Source: Cannabis sativa (taxonomy: Eukaryota > Streptophyta > Magnoliopsida > Rosales > Cannabaceae). Taken from it: a DNA stretch of 64,000 nt. The first letter of the stretch is position 1. Each line of letters starts with the position of its first letter. The translations under genes were made by a program, and so were the position numbers. Below are positions 22,188-33,400 of the stretch, piece after piece. The DNA lies in assembly GCF_029168945.1 (NCBI RefSeq), contig NC_083601.1:30369660-30433659 (forward strand), in the 5' to 3' direction. The notes under the pieces were generated by a model. That model was not told the origin of the DNA. It was given only the letters and a program-made list of their open reading frames with translations, and made no database searches.

Positions 22188-23699
22188 TTACTTACTCGTC
22201 CTTACCGGTAATTTTTGATCACTCATGATCTGTAGTCCTTTTTCACTAATATGCCCCAGCCTTCTATGCCATAGAACAGCCTTTAGGTCTTCTGGATTGC
22301 TAGTGACTGCATTATTGCAGTGAGTAACTGGTTCTCCATCTAAGTAGTATAACCCTTCATGTTTGTGTCCTTTGATTATTGTCATAGCACCCTTACTTAG
22401 CTTCATTGAACCTGCTTCAATTTTGCTAACAATACCCATGTCATCTAGAACACTTATAGAAATTAAATTTCTAGCAAGATTAGGTACATACCTTACACCA
22501 GTTAGGGTTCTGACAATCCCATCAAACATTTTAAAATTTACACTACCTGAACCTTCTATATTGCATGTGTTGTTATTTCCCAGAATTACTTTGCCACCAT
22601 TAGAATTTCTGTAATCAGTTAGGATTTCCCTAGAGTTTGTCATATGAAAGGTACACCCTGAATCCAAAATCCAGTCATCTTTGAAAGATGTAGATGCAAC
22701 ATAGACTTCACCACTATCATAGCCATCTGAGTAGTTTGCTTCTTGTTGCTTGTCATGTTGCTGTCTGTTTTGATCTGATCTTTCTGAAAACTTTCCACCT
22801 TTCTTGTTCTTGTATTTATTATTGTAGAAGTAGCAGTCTTTCTTGTAATGTCCAGTCTTTCCACAATAGAAACAACCTGTAGAATCACCAGAATCTCTTG
22901 ATGGTGATCTATTCTTTCCTTTGTTTGAGTTTCTATGATGATGTGCACTATTACTTCTACCCCTGTTATGGTAGGACTTCTTGTGAGATGGCCTTCCTCT
23001 ACTTAGGTTCATTTCACCATGTCCAGAATTGGATTTTTCACTCTTCATCTCTAAGTCTTTAGATTTTAGGGCTGAGATGACTTCATCAAGTGTGATTGAA
23101 GTCCTTCCATACTTGATTGCTGTCTTTACCTCTCTGTATGAATCAGGTAATGAATTCAAAATGATTATTGCCTGATTTTCATCACTTAGAGCTTCATTCT
23201 CTCCTGAATTTGCCAATTCAATGTGCATTCTGAGAAACTCATCAAGATTCTGATCTAGGGTTTTAGTGTGACTCATCTTAAACCCAAAGATCCTTTCTTT
23301 TAGGTAGATCTTGTTAGTTAGGGATTTTTGCTGAAACTGCTCTTCAAGTTTCTTCCAAATTTTAGCTGGTGTTTCTTCTTTATCAACCAATCTGATAATG
23401 GCATCAGAAAGGTTGAAAATTATGATTCCAGTGGCTGTTTCCAACAGTTCTTCTTGTTGAATCTTTGAAGTGTTTTCTGGCCATTCAATAGGGTCTTCAA
23501 GAACCCTAAGTAATTTCTGTTGAGCCAGCAGGGATCTGATCTTTCTCCTCCAGATCCTGTAATCACCAGATCCATCAAAACGATCAATGTCAACCTTGAT
23601 ATTGCTCATGTTAGAAAAATCAAAATTAAATTGAGTTGAGTTTAGGAAGATTTGTTTATTATCAGTTTGTGGAATTTCCACAGGTTTCCCACTGTCCAC
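22188..23699 (-). CDS. Copia gag, protease and pre-integrase region
   Basis: 503 codons on the minus strand, starting about 100 bp inside the right LTR. A gag (UBN2-type) domain fills about residues 35-215, including YRIWRRKIRSLL and the LNSLPDSYREV region. A basic, Ser/Arg-rich stretch follows. A single zinc knuckle, CFYCGKTGHYKKDC (about 276-289), has perfect CX2CX4HX4C spacing. The retropepsin active site is WILDSGCTFHM (about 343-353). The pre-integrase motif LWHRRLGH lies near 476. The frame stops just after this, whereas an intact copia polyprotein would run on into integrase. Small indels near 22160-22200 separate it from the pol frame. It supplies the capsid and protease of the retroelement particle. 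Confidence 0.92.
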   Translation of the reverse strand: MDSGKPVEIPQTDNKQIFLNSTQFNFDFSNMSNIKVDIDRFDGSGDYRIWRRKIRSLLAQQKLLRVLEDPIEWPENTSKIQQEELLETATGIIIFNLSDAIIRLVDKEETPAKIWKKLEEQFQQKSLTNKIYLKERIFGFKMSHTKTLDQNLDEFLRMHIELANSGENEALSDENQAIIILNSLPDSYREVKTAIKYGRTSITLDEVISALKSKDLEMKSEKSNSGHGEMNLSRGRPSHKKSYHNRGRSNSAHHHRNSNKGKNRSPSRDSGDSTGCFYCGKTGHYKKDCYFYNNKYKNKKGGKFSERSDQNRQQHDKQQEANYSDGYDSGEVYVASTSFKDDWILDSGCTFHMTNSREILTDYRNSNGGKVILGNNNTCNIEGSGSVNFKMFDGIVRTLTGVRYVPNLARNLISISVLDDMGIVSKIEAGSMKLSKGAMTIIKGHKHEGLYYLDGEPVTHCNNAVTSNPEDLKAVLWHRRLGHISEKGLQIMSDQKLPVRTSK

Positions 23700-23780
23700 A
23701 GCTTCGTGTTGTGTTTCTTCTTCTTCTCCCAGTCTTGATCACTTTCTTGATTCTTTCTTGAGTTGATTTAAGCTTGAACC

Positions 23781-23795
23781 AAAGCTCTGATACCA
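23781..23795 (-). promoter_or_regulatory. Primer-binding site of the copia element
   Basis: The minus strand reads TGGTATCAGAGCTTT one base inside the right LTR, complementary to the 3' end of initiator methionine tRNA, the usual primer for plant copia elements. Confidence 0.9.
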
Positions 23796-23796
23796 C

Positions 23797-24794
23797 TGTA
23801 GGAATTTGGCTTGGTGAAATTCCAAGTTTAACCTACACCAACTCAATTTTACAGTTAGAAACGACAGGGACAAATTTGTCCCAGAAAAATACAATTTAGA
23901 AACCCAATCAACGACAAAGAAACCTTGGCCGTTTCTTTCCTGCACGACAACGAAGCTTGTCGTTTTTTTTACTCACACGACAAATCGTTTAAACCAAACG
24001 ATTTGTCGTTCTGGATTGAACAAAACTAAGTTCAATCAGAGCTAACCCTAGCTCATTTGCACCTTCGAACATTTGAGAGTTTCTCAAACTCTCTCTCTTT
24101 CTCTCTGCCTTCTCTCTGGTTCTCAAACCCTAGAACCAGAGATTCTTCTCGATCTATTGATCGATCTTACCCAGAAACCTTCCCAAAACACCACACAATA
24201 CACACATACAAATATCAAGCATAGATCATTAGGTTAGGGTTAGAAAATTAACACCAGAGATTATAGAGGTTCGCCCTAAATCAGGGGTACGTCCTCTTTG
24301 AGCTCGCCTTGAAGACGATCTACAGATCTGCACTATTATGATGAAGATTGATACAAAGGTGAGAAATCCAAGTCACAACACTTTGACTGGTATTTCAGAT
24401 TTGCTCTCTTTTCTTTCTATGTGTTTATCTCTCTGTATTTTCTTGGTTTCTCACTCACTAACACTTTTTCTTTCTTTGCATGAACATGGACTGCTGAGAT
24501 TTGGAGCAGAAGCTTTCAGATCTTGCACTCTAGGGTTCGAGTTTTTTTGGTATCTCTCGACTGAGAGATCTGGTATGATCTAGTGTCCCTTTTATACTTG
24601 TAGTTTTAGGGTTGATCATAGATCTGGAAGTTAGTTACAGCTTCGGTTGTAACTAACAACCAGATCTTGATCCACTAGAGGCGAAGCCACCTAGGATCTG
24701 TTTTCTGTTGAGTTCTGGTTGTATTTATTTGTATTTTTTCTCTTCATCTGTAAAACTGTAATAATAAAGGTTACAGTGAGGTCTAATTTTAACA
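23797..24794 (-). repeat. 5' LTR of the copia element
   Basis: 998 bp, the transcriptional start LTR on the minus strand. It is nearly identical to 18417-19413, and a TATA-like motif is in the same place. The target duplication CTCCT follows it. Confidence 0.93.
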
Positions 24795-24799
24795 CTCCT

Positions 24800-25137
24800 T
24801 TCAGTCTGGATATCACTGACAATTTTTTATGTAACTTCTTCTGAATAACTAACAATATTCTATAAAAATTATTACACTAAATCATGAGTTCCAAAATACT
24901 TAATTTGATATAACACATGAAATGTTGCTAAATACCATTACTACCTTTTACCATTTCTCCATGAATCATTATTGTTATTTAGATGTAAATACAAATAATT
25001 CGTAATGACACGTCCTTTTTCTTTGTCCCCCTGTTTACTTTCAATTCAACCATAAAAAAGTTAAAAATAGTGCAAACAATGAAGCACATGGGCTTGCAAA
25101 AGAATGTGAACTGAAAATAACTAAGTTTAATCATGAA
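24800..25137. other. 3' flank of BASS4
   Basis: Probably includes the BASS4 3' untranslated region (minus strand) next to 25138. No other gene is visible between it and the copia target duplication. Confidence 0.6.
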
Positions 25138-28100
25138 CTAAGAAGCTTTTAATTTCTTTGAGGAATTGTCATTCCGGGCCCAGAAGTTCACAAGAAAAGT
25201 ATCCAAAATAATCTGCATTGATAATTACTTGTGTCAGCTCAGTAATAATATTAAATAGCTACAAAGGAAGGCCTGAATGAGAAGGATATGATAATGAGAG
25301 TAACCAACCTGGTTCAAATGTGCTGCAACGCAAGGAAGAACCAGCAAACCCGACTCACCAAATGCACCTCCAAGCTTCTCCACAACAGCCACCATTACAG
25401 GCAAAGTTTTCTACAGCACAAATCTCAGTGTATTATTAATCTTTTCTTATCTTACTAATTTTCTTAAACCAGACATGTTAAATAAAGGAACCTTAAACAT
25501 TTAAGACGATAGCGATAAATGTATCACAAACCTGGCTTGCAACAAGTACAAAAGCAATGGAATTTTCTTCCTTGGCAAAAACTGATTGACCGCCCCCAGA
25601 GAGTGTTGAAAGACTTTTTATAACCATAATATTAAATGCTAATAGGATGAAATGCAGCACCCTAAAATACAAGAAATAAGTCACTTTACTGTAGATGACC
25701 ACTTATTTGAGATTATAACATTACAACTAAGAGTGATCAAACTATCCAAACAGACCATGAAACATTCACTGATCGAGAGCTATTAAAACCTCAGCTCAAG
25801 ACTGTCTATATACACTGTAATAAGGGAGCAATTGGGTATGTGTCAACATAAAGATAAATCTTATAGGAGACTATTTAACCTTCCAAATGAAGTGTGTATT
25901 GAATTAATCCAAGATGTGTCATCATTTATGAAATCATCAAATATGGTACAAAGTCTAGACCCAACTTCACCTAACCAAAACAAGGTTTTCTGACAGGAGA
26001 AGGAATTTCTTCACCTTCTCACTTTTAACATGTTGCTTGAAAATTGCAAGTCTAGGGAAAAAAATTGCAAAAGCAAATTAAAAGGTTTAACGTTCAAACT
26101 ATTTGGTGACAGGAATAGAATGCCGGTATGTTCTTAAGTCCACTCATTAGAAAAACAGAGTGAACGTGATAACATGCAAATAAATAATTAGAACAAAAGG
26201 GAAATAGATTAAAGTTTCTGTATGAAAGAAAAAGCAGTGGATATTATACAGAATGAAGAAGCACAAGAAGAGTAAATGTGATAACTTACGCTCCAGCTCC
26301 AATTGCTACAAGAAAAACTTCTGGCTTAACCATCAATAGCAGAGGCCTTGACCTGCTAACTTGCATCCATGGAACCTGAATAATCATAACATATCTGAAA
26401 CGTAAGTTCTTTTGGAAATATAGGCACCTAGCCCTCCTTTACTTAATAGATAATTACCTTAATTAGCTAACACTTAGTTTCAAAATTGAACTGGAGAAAA
26501 TATGAATGAACCGTTCATCCACCACATACACAAATGCACTAAGTGCATATACTTTGACACCCATTTTATACTGTAAATTGTAGAAATATCCAAGTAATCA
26601 TTTTTAAATTATACTGGACATAAAGTACATTTTACAAATAATCAACAGAAAATAACAAAACTAAGCCAATAAATACTGCAATTTCCCTATAAACCAAAAA
26701 AATAATACATCCTAATATAAGATTAATGCAGAATTGTGGTTAGGACATATTTTATATTTTATAAAAAGCATAAATAGAAGAACAGAGACAGGACATAGGT
26801 CTTACTAAACTTAAGAGTACGGCACTGATCTGAGAAAAAAGTTTGCGGTTTTGATCAACAAAGTCCGCAAGACCTGAAATATATTCAGGAAGGTTAGTAA
26901 CAAAAACTACGTACAGTAACCCAACTAAGTAGGTATCCTTTGTGCAGTGTGATTTTATTCTTGATCCACCAGCAGGGTTCAAATGCATCATTATATCCTT
27001 CATAATAGCTAGAAAGGAAAATAACAAAAAAGCAATGACAAGCTCACCTCTGAAGGATTCTCGTACCACCTATTGAAAAGAAGGAATTTGTTAGCAAAAT
27101 ACACATGAAACAGTAAAACAGTGGACAGGATTCACCTCTGGACAACAAGCAGAGAATAGAGAAGTTAGATTCAAGGAAATTAGAAATATTGCTAGCGATA
27201 ATACTTCACTTTTTCCCCCAACAGCTCACTGTAGGGAACATTAAATATTATCGCTAGCAATATAAAGTACATAAACAGAGAATATCAGAACTAATGCATG
27301 AGTAATGCAGAAATAGATCTCGACAAATCGTCTGTAGAAAGCATAACAAGTTTTAGATCTCTATAAGAGCCAACAAACTGCAGTAAAACTAGAAAAATTA
27401 GGTTGTACAGAAAATAATTTGCCATTATTTGAAAATAGTATTATCCTATTCTAAAGAATCATCGTATTATTAAACTAAAAAGCCTTACTCAACCAACAAT
27501 AAATTAAAAAAAAAATACTAATCTTTTTAAGATTATGTGGTCATGGGGGAAAACAATGGAGGCACCAGCAAATTTATTGTTTGCAGATACTGAAACATAG
27601 ATAATTACAGAAGGTATTACAGCATATAAACCTACATATTGAATGATTCCAAAAGTGAAGGACAAAAATTATTGTAACTAGCACTGAAATAAATACGTAA
27701 ATATAACTTCTTTACAGATCTGCAAAGAAATAAATCAATTACCTTTCCCAAAATCAAGGGGACCAATAATGTCAGCACAAGACTTTTCAATAGTTGCTTA
27801 GTAGGAACAGATACACCAACTCCAGAAGCTATAAATTTTGAGATAGAAAATGGGATCTAAAAAGGTTACATATTAGCATACGCTTGTATAGATCAACTCT
27901 AGAAGTAAAGTTTTCAAACAAAGACATGAGATCTAAATCTCTTAAGTAACTTATTGTTTTGCTTTGCCACGTGTGAAATGATGAAGCATAGACAAAATAG
28001 TACCTCTTTCCTCAAGTGATTAAATAACTTACAATCAAAATTCCTAATAGATTAGAGATCACGGTCATTGCAAGAGCAAGGGCAGAGTTCCCTCCTGCGA

Positions 28101-30152
28101 GCTGCAATTAGGGAATGGAACATTTACAAATACTTCAAACAAACACTGCACAAGTTAGGAAAAACAAAGAAACACTTGGTATAAGTTACAATATTAGAGA
28201 ATAAGCATACTTGAGTAAGTGCTACACCACTTGATAGAGTAGTTGGCATGCAACAAAACAAAGCGAGTCCTGTAAAAACAAAAATGTGCAATAAAGTAAC
28301 AGCTGATGGTTCAAAAGCTCGTAAAAACTAAAGTTGTTTGAACCTTGGTCTTCTCAACCAATCTCTAAATAAAAGTAATCTTGATAAGTGAACCTGTAAC
28401 AAACTCTTGAGGTTGAAGCTGAAGATGTAGTATTATCTTTGAAAAGTATGGGGTAAATAATAAAATAGAGATCTGCAATGTAAGTAAGAATTGAAAGATT
28501 AATAATGGACAAAACAAAGCCTACAGTCTTCAGCCAAACATAAATTGCACAGATTATGACCCCAACTTGAGGAACAGCTAGTAGAGTGATTTTCCCTGTC
28601 TATCTTTCAATCATTTTACTTGATGAATGTTTTTAGACAAGGCTTCAAGACTATGATGACAACATGATCTCTTTTCACTAAATTAGTATGCAGTTGCACA
28701 TAAAGATCAGAAAAACGAATATAGGAACAGAAGACAAATGGCAGACATAAATTACTATTACTTATACATAATCTAATACAACATTCCACTTATTAAGAAA
28801 ATGAAAATTAAGCGATCAAACACAGCAGCACAATAATATTCTAGATAAAAATACTAAAAAACACCACCAAATTTATAAGGAAAAGAAAAAATCCTTTCAC
28901 TGTACATGATATTACTTTTCTATTGAAAACAAGAAATTTTCATTTTACTTTTATTGTTCTGTTATTTATAATAACAATGAATAATGAATATGTCCTGTTA
29001 ATGGTAAAAAAATCTGCATAACCAAGAAAACCATAAAAAATGATATTTTCAGCACAAATCTATAAAATGATTTCAATTTCAAACCCTAGACTAAAGAAGT
29101 TCAAACTTCCTACATACACATCCATCCATGAACAGAAACATACCAATCAAATAAGTCCTGTATAGAAAGAAAAAGGGGGGGAAACAAAGAAAACAAAAGA
29201 AAATCATAAAAAAAATATCATACTAGCCCAAGAAGTCCCACAGGCCATGCTTCTCTAGCTGCACCAATGTCTGCACTACGCAACGTCAACCCTATGCAAA
29301 TGTCCAATAAAATTCAAATTCCATATTTTCCATATTTGTATGTGTGTTGCTATATATGCTCAACTATATATAACACGAACAAAAGCCCGCATACTTGTAA
29401 ATTATAATGAAGTTTAAAACTCAAGAAAAATGAAATTCAAACCTGAGACAATAAATATCCCAAATGTGCTAAACTTTGAGAGAGAATATTTATCAGCAAG
29501 ACAACCTATACTGGGACATCCGAGGCCTAATGCTACTCCACCCAAAAGAGCTGCATTCAATATCCATCAGAAAGACCAAAGCTTTAATCAGGATTGTACT
29601 GACAAATGATAATGAAAAAGAAAAACACTTAAGCAACTCAAGAAGAAGATGTGGGCTTAAATATTATGAACCATCACCTAATGGAAGAAAATTTGTTGAC
29701 GCAAAACTCAATAATGGTCTTGCCCAGAGTAACCCATCTGCTGATTTCGATACTTGATCAGCTTTAGCTCTTTTCCCGTTACCTTCTTTCTGATTCAGGA
29801 TTCAAATTTACATCCAACAAGATAAGAAACCCAAATATTCGATCAAACAGTTTTCTTTAGACCATATTCATGTCATGGGCAACTTTTTTTTTTCTTTTCC
29901 CCAACTCAAGTTTTTCAGATTATTTTTCTGTATATTATATTGTACCAAAGAAAGAGGTAAAAAAAATTGGAGAATTAGAGGCGACAGGACCTGATTGGGA
30001 ACATCGCAGGCTCTGATGGGTCTCGAAATCAAGCTTCTACGGCGAGAAAGTGAAATAGAGTAAGTGGGAGGAGAACTTGGGTTTCGGTAACGAAAGAATA
30101 GCGATTTGGTGGTTAATGGCGTGAAGATGAGGGTTTGGATGGTTCCCGCCAT
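25138..30152 (-). CDS. BASS4: Plastid sodium/metabolite cotransporter, BASS4-like
   Basis: Fourteen exons, all frame-consistent: 29991-30152, 29678-29789, 29443-29550, 29224-29291, 28394-28472, 28211-28269, 28033-28101, 27743-27856, 27048-27069, 26806-26873, 26290-26375, 25532-25661, 25309-25410, 25138-25212; about 417 residues. The N-terminus (MAGTIQTLIF..., rich in Ser/Arg/Pro, almost no acids) looks like a chloroplast transit peptide. The body shows the SBF/BASS fold with about ten hydrophobic segments and landmarks GCLADKYSLSKFSTFGIFI, TLRSADIGAAREAWPVG, CCMPTTLSSGVALTQLAGGN and VFAKEENSIAFVLVASQ. BASS proteins move small organic anions with sodium across the plastid envelope; the BASS4 substrate is not known to me. 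An in-frame upstream ATG at 30192 would add 14 residues. The exon 1 donor (CAG|GTCCTG) is weak, and exon 9 is only 22 nt. Confidence 0.93.
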
Positions 30153-30443
30153 TGATGAGCTCCTCCCAATATAGAAAAACGGTAACTGTGGCACCCAATG
30201 TCAGGTGGAAGTGACTCGTTCATTAGTATGAGCGAATGCCGTTAAACGACATGTCGTTTTTTCAAATATTGAGGGTGTAAAATATGAACTTTTATTTATT
30301 TGTGATATTTGAAGAAAACATAAAAATTAGGGGAGTGAAATTATAATAATAGAAACATTAGGGGCTAAATGAGTAATATTTGAAAATTAAATAATTAAGA
30401 ATAATATATAGTGAGAGTGAGCAAGCTTAAACCAAATCCAAAA
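30153..30443. promoter_or_regulatory. Shared divergent promoter of BASS4 and the aspartyl aminopeptidase gene
   Basis: Only 291 bp separate the two start codons, so both 5' UTRs and core promoters must lie here. The sequence is AT-rich towards the aminopeptidase side (ATAATATATAG near 30401-30411 could act as a TATA element) and contains an inverted ACGACATGTCGT (about 30246-30257). No enhancer can be assigned by eye. Confidence 0.6.
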
Positions 30444-33400
30444 ATGGCGAGCCTAACTCGTCAGTTCGTTCTCCACCACCACCATCATCACCATCGTCAA
30501 CCTCACGCCATCCTCAAAAGGTCCTTTCTATCATCCAAGCTTCCTGGCTCAGGCTTATCCACTCGTTATGCCCCACGCCCTCGCAATTTCTCCACCACTC
30601 CACTCCTTTGCTCCCTCTCTCAACCACTCCCTCAGCCTCAGGTCTTATTCTCTTTCTGTATTTGTACTATTTGTAATTGCGTATATATGATGCTTATATG
30701 AGCTTGGTTTGTTTCGAAATTCTGGCTTTCAAATTATTAGAGTTCGGATGTTGGAGCGAATCCATCCATTGTTGGGGATTTACTGGACTATCTCAATGAG
30801 TCTTGGACTCAATTTCACGCCACGGGTAATTCTTCATTGCTCTTCTGCTTTCTTAGCTCCACTGGGTAGTTAGTTATGCATTAGTTACAAATGTTGGACA
30901 ATGATTTGCAAATTTCCTGGCATGGCACCATTTTATTTTTAGTAAATCGAATTTTAAGCTATAAAGTTTAAATTGTTTTATGTTTGTCTCAATTTTCGTT
31001 TTGTTTTTTCTGTACAGCTGAAGCAAAAAAACAACTAATTGCTGCTGGTTTTCATTTATTGAATGAAAATGATGAATGGAACCTCAAACCGGGAGGCCGC
31101 TATTTCTTTACACGAAACATGTCTTGTTTGGTTGCATTTGCTGTTGGAGAAAAGTGAGTAATGGAATGTAGTTCTACGAACCTTAAGTCTAATTATTTGA
31201 AGTGAAAAAAGGACAAGTTTCATTGGTAGTTTAGTTTGTGATTCAATTCAGTTTGACAAGTTTCTTTGGTTACAAGCATTTACAGTTACAGTCATGGTAG
31301 TTCTCCTTGTCTTCTTTCAAATTGTTGATTGGTTTAAAATTTCAATGTCCCTCATATAGGTATTTACTGTTATTCACATGTTACTTTATATGAGATTCTT
31401 TGTAGGTGTTAAGTCCCTTACACTATTGTTAGTCTTCTATATGTCTTGCAATTATCAATTAATGGCTTCTCCTAGTTTTTCAGATACAAGGTTGGCAGTG
31501 GCTTTCACGTGATTGCTGCACACACAGATAGTCCATGCCTAAAATTGAAGCCTAAATCGGCATCATCCAAGGCTGGTTATTTGATGGTCAATGTGCAGAC
31601 CTACGGAGGTGGTTTATGGCATACTTGGTTTGACAGAGACTTAACTGTGGCAGGAAGAGTCATAGTGAGAAATGGCAATGATTCTTATCTACAGAAACTT
31701 GTGAAAGTGAAGAAACCTTTGCTGCGTATACCCACGCTTGCCATTCATCTTGACCGGTTTGCCTCACCTGAATTTACTTCTTTCTTAGCTACTCATGTTT
31801 GTAAATTCTTATATTCTAATGTAATTGATAAATGCTATTTGAGATTCTATTTTATATTAATATATATATTTATATATCTTTCTGGATTCTAGGACTTCTC
31901 AGATTTAAAATTAGACTGTGATGAAATTAAAGTGACATCTTTCTGGATTCTAGGACTTCTCAGATTTAGAATTAGAATTGTATTTCTAGTGGTTTGTGCC
32001 ATGGATTTCGGGGATCTTTTAGAGTGAAAATCAAAATGGTATTTGTGGTGGTGGGTAAGGTGGTTTTTTAGAATCTAGAACCTTAGCAGATTTGGAATCA
32101 GAATAGTATTTTAGAATTAGAATTGGCTCTGTACAGAGCCAATGAGCTTGTATAGACTATTTGAGAAAGCATAGATTCTTCAACTGTCATTATTGAAAGT
32201 CTATGACATTCTACTTGATGAATTAGATAATGTCAATTCTCCCTTCTACTGCTCCTCTCATTCTGTTATCGCTGGCTTTTCTTTTAATTTGACTGAGCAG
32301 CACAGTGAACAAGGATGGATTCAAACCAAATTTAGAGACTCATCTAATTCCATTACTTGCATCAAAATTGGATACATCTCTGGACTCGACAGATAAAAAT
32401 TCTACTTCTTCTAAAGATGCTCATCATTCAATGCTTATGAAGGTATGTCTTGTGTTTTTAAACAGGTTACTGGGTTTGCGTTTGTAACTTCTACAGGATA
32501 TTGTTAAAAAGTTACTAAAAACATGTCTATATTTATCATCCGGCTCTAAATCAAGTTTCTGTTCTGCTACCCTTTATAATGCAAGGTGAAACGGCTTTGT
32601 GTGTGTGTTAAAATCATATCACATATCACTTCACAAAATTGGAGAAAAATCATGAAAAGAAAAAAGAAAAAGTCAAAAGCATTTATTGGATGTGAAAAGA
32701 GAAAAGCATTTTCATTGTCTGAAAGAATTGGATATCATCCTTTTTTCGTGTTGCAATCTCTTTACTGTTTTTCCATTAGTTTTGGAAAAGTCAATAGTGT
32801 CCATTAAAAGGATATTAATAAATGCAAATGTTTCTTCTATGGACTTGGATCGAATTTTACACTTGCAATGTTTCTAATAGTAACAAACAATCATCCATAT
32901 ATCTCGTAGCTGCTAGCTGGGTTCTTTCTTTTTCATTGGTAACTTTTGCTCTCTTTTAAATTACATGGTACTTGTTTGGTTTTGGATGGATATAGATTTT
33001 TACATTAATTAACCCAGATGGCATAATCAACTTTCTTATTCAGGTTTTGTCAGATGAGCTTAGTTGTGATGTTGATGACATAATGGATATTGAGTTGAAT
33101 ATTTGTGATACTCAACCAAGCTGCCTTGGTGGGGGAAACAATGAATTTATTTTTTCTGGAAGACTAGATAATCTTGCTTCAAGTTATTGTGCTTTGAGGG
33201 CTCTCATTGACTCTAGTAAATCTAGCAGTGATTTATCAAGTGAACAGGCAATCCGGATGGTTGCTTTGTTTGATAATGAGGAGGTAATCAATCCATATAA
33301 AGTTTATACTGTAGTTTTATCTTCATGCTTGTTAATTTTCATTGCATTTAAACCTGAAATGCCACGTATATGGAATTTAATGTATATCTACCTTTCTAGA

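Larger units (their letters stand above)
18417..24794 (-). mobile_element. Full-length Ty1/copia retrotransposon, 6.4 kb
   Basis: The element has two near-identical LTRs (18417-19413 and 23797-24794), both TG...CA, and a perfect 5-bp target duplication CTCCT (18412-18416 and 24795-24799). It is transcribed on the minus strand: the primer-binding site (TGGTATCAGAGCTTT on the minus strand, 23781-23795) is next to the right LTR and a polypurine tract (AAGGTGGAAAT, minus strand, 19414-19424) is next to the left LTR. Gene order is gag, protease, integrase, reverse transcriptase, RNase H, which defines copia. The integrase-RT and RNase H parts carry frameshifts. It sits between the hydrolase 5' side and the 3' end of BASS4, about 340 bp from the BASS4 stop codon. 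Confidence 0.95.

Noticed and set aside
18417..24794. Endogenous plant pararetrovirus
   Set aside because: LTRs, tRNA-Met primer site and integrase-before-RT order identify a Ty1/copia retrotransposon. There is no movement protein or viral coat pattern.
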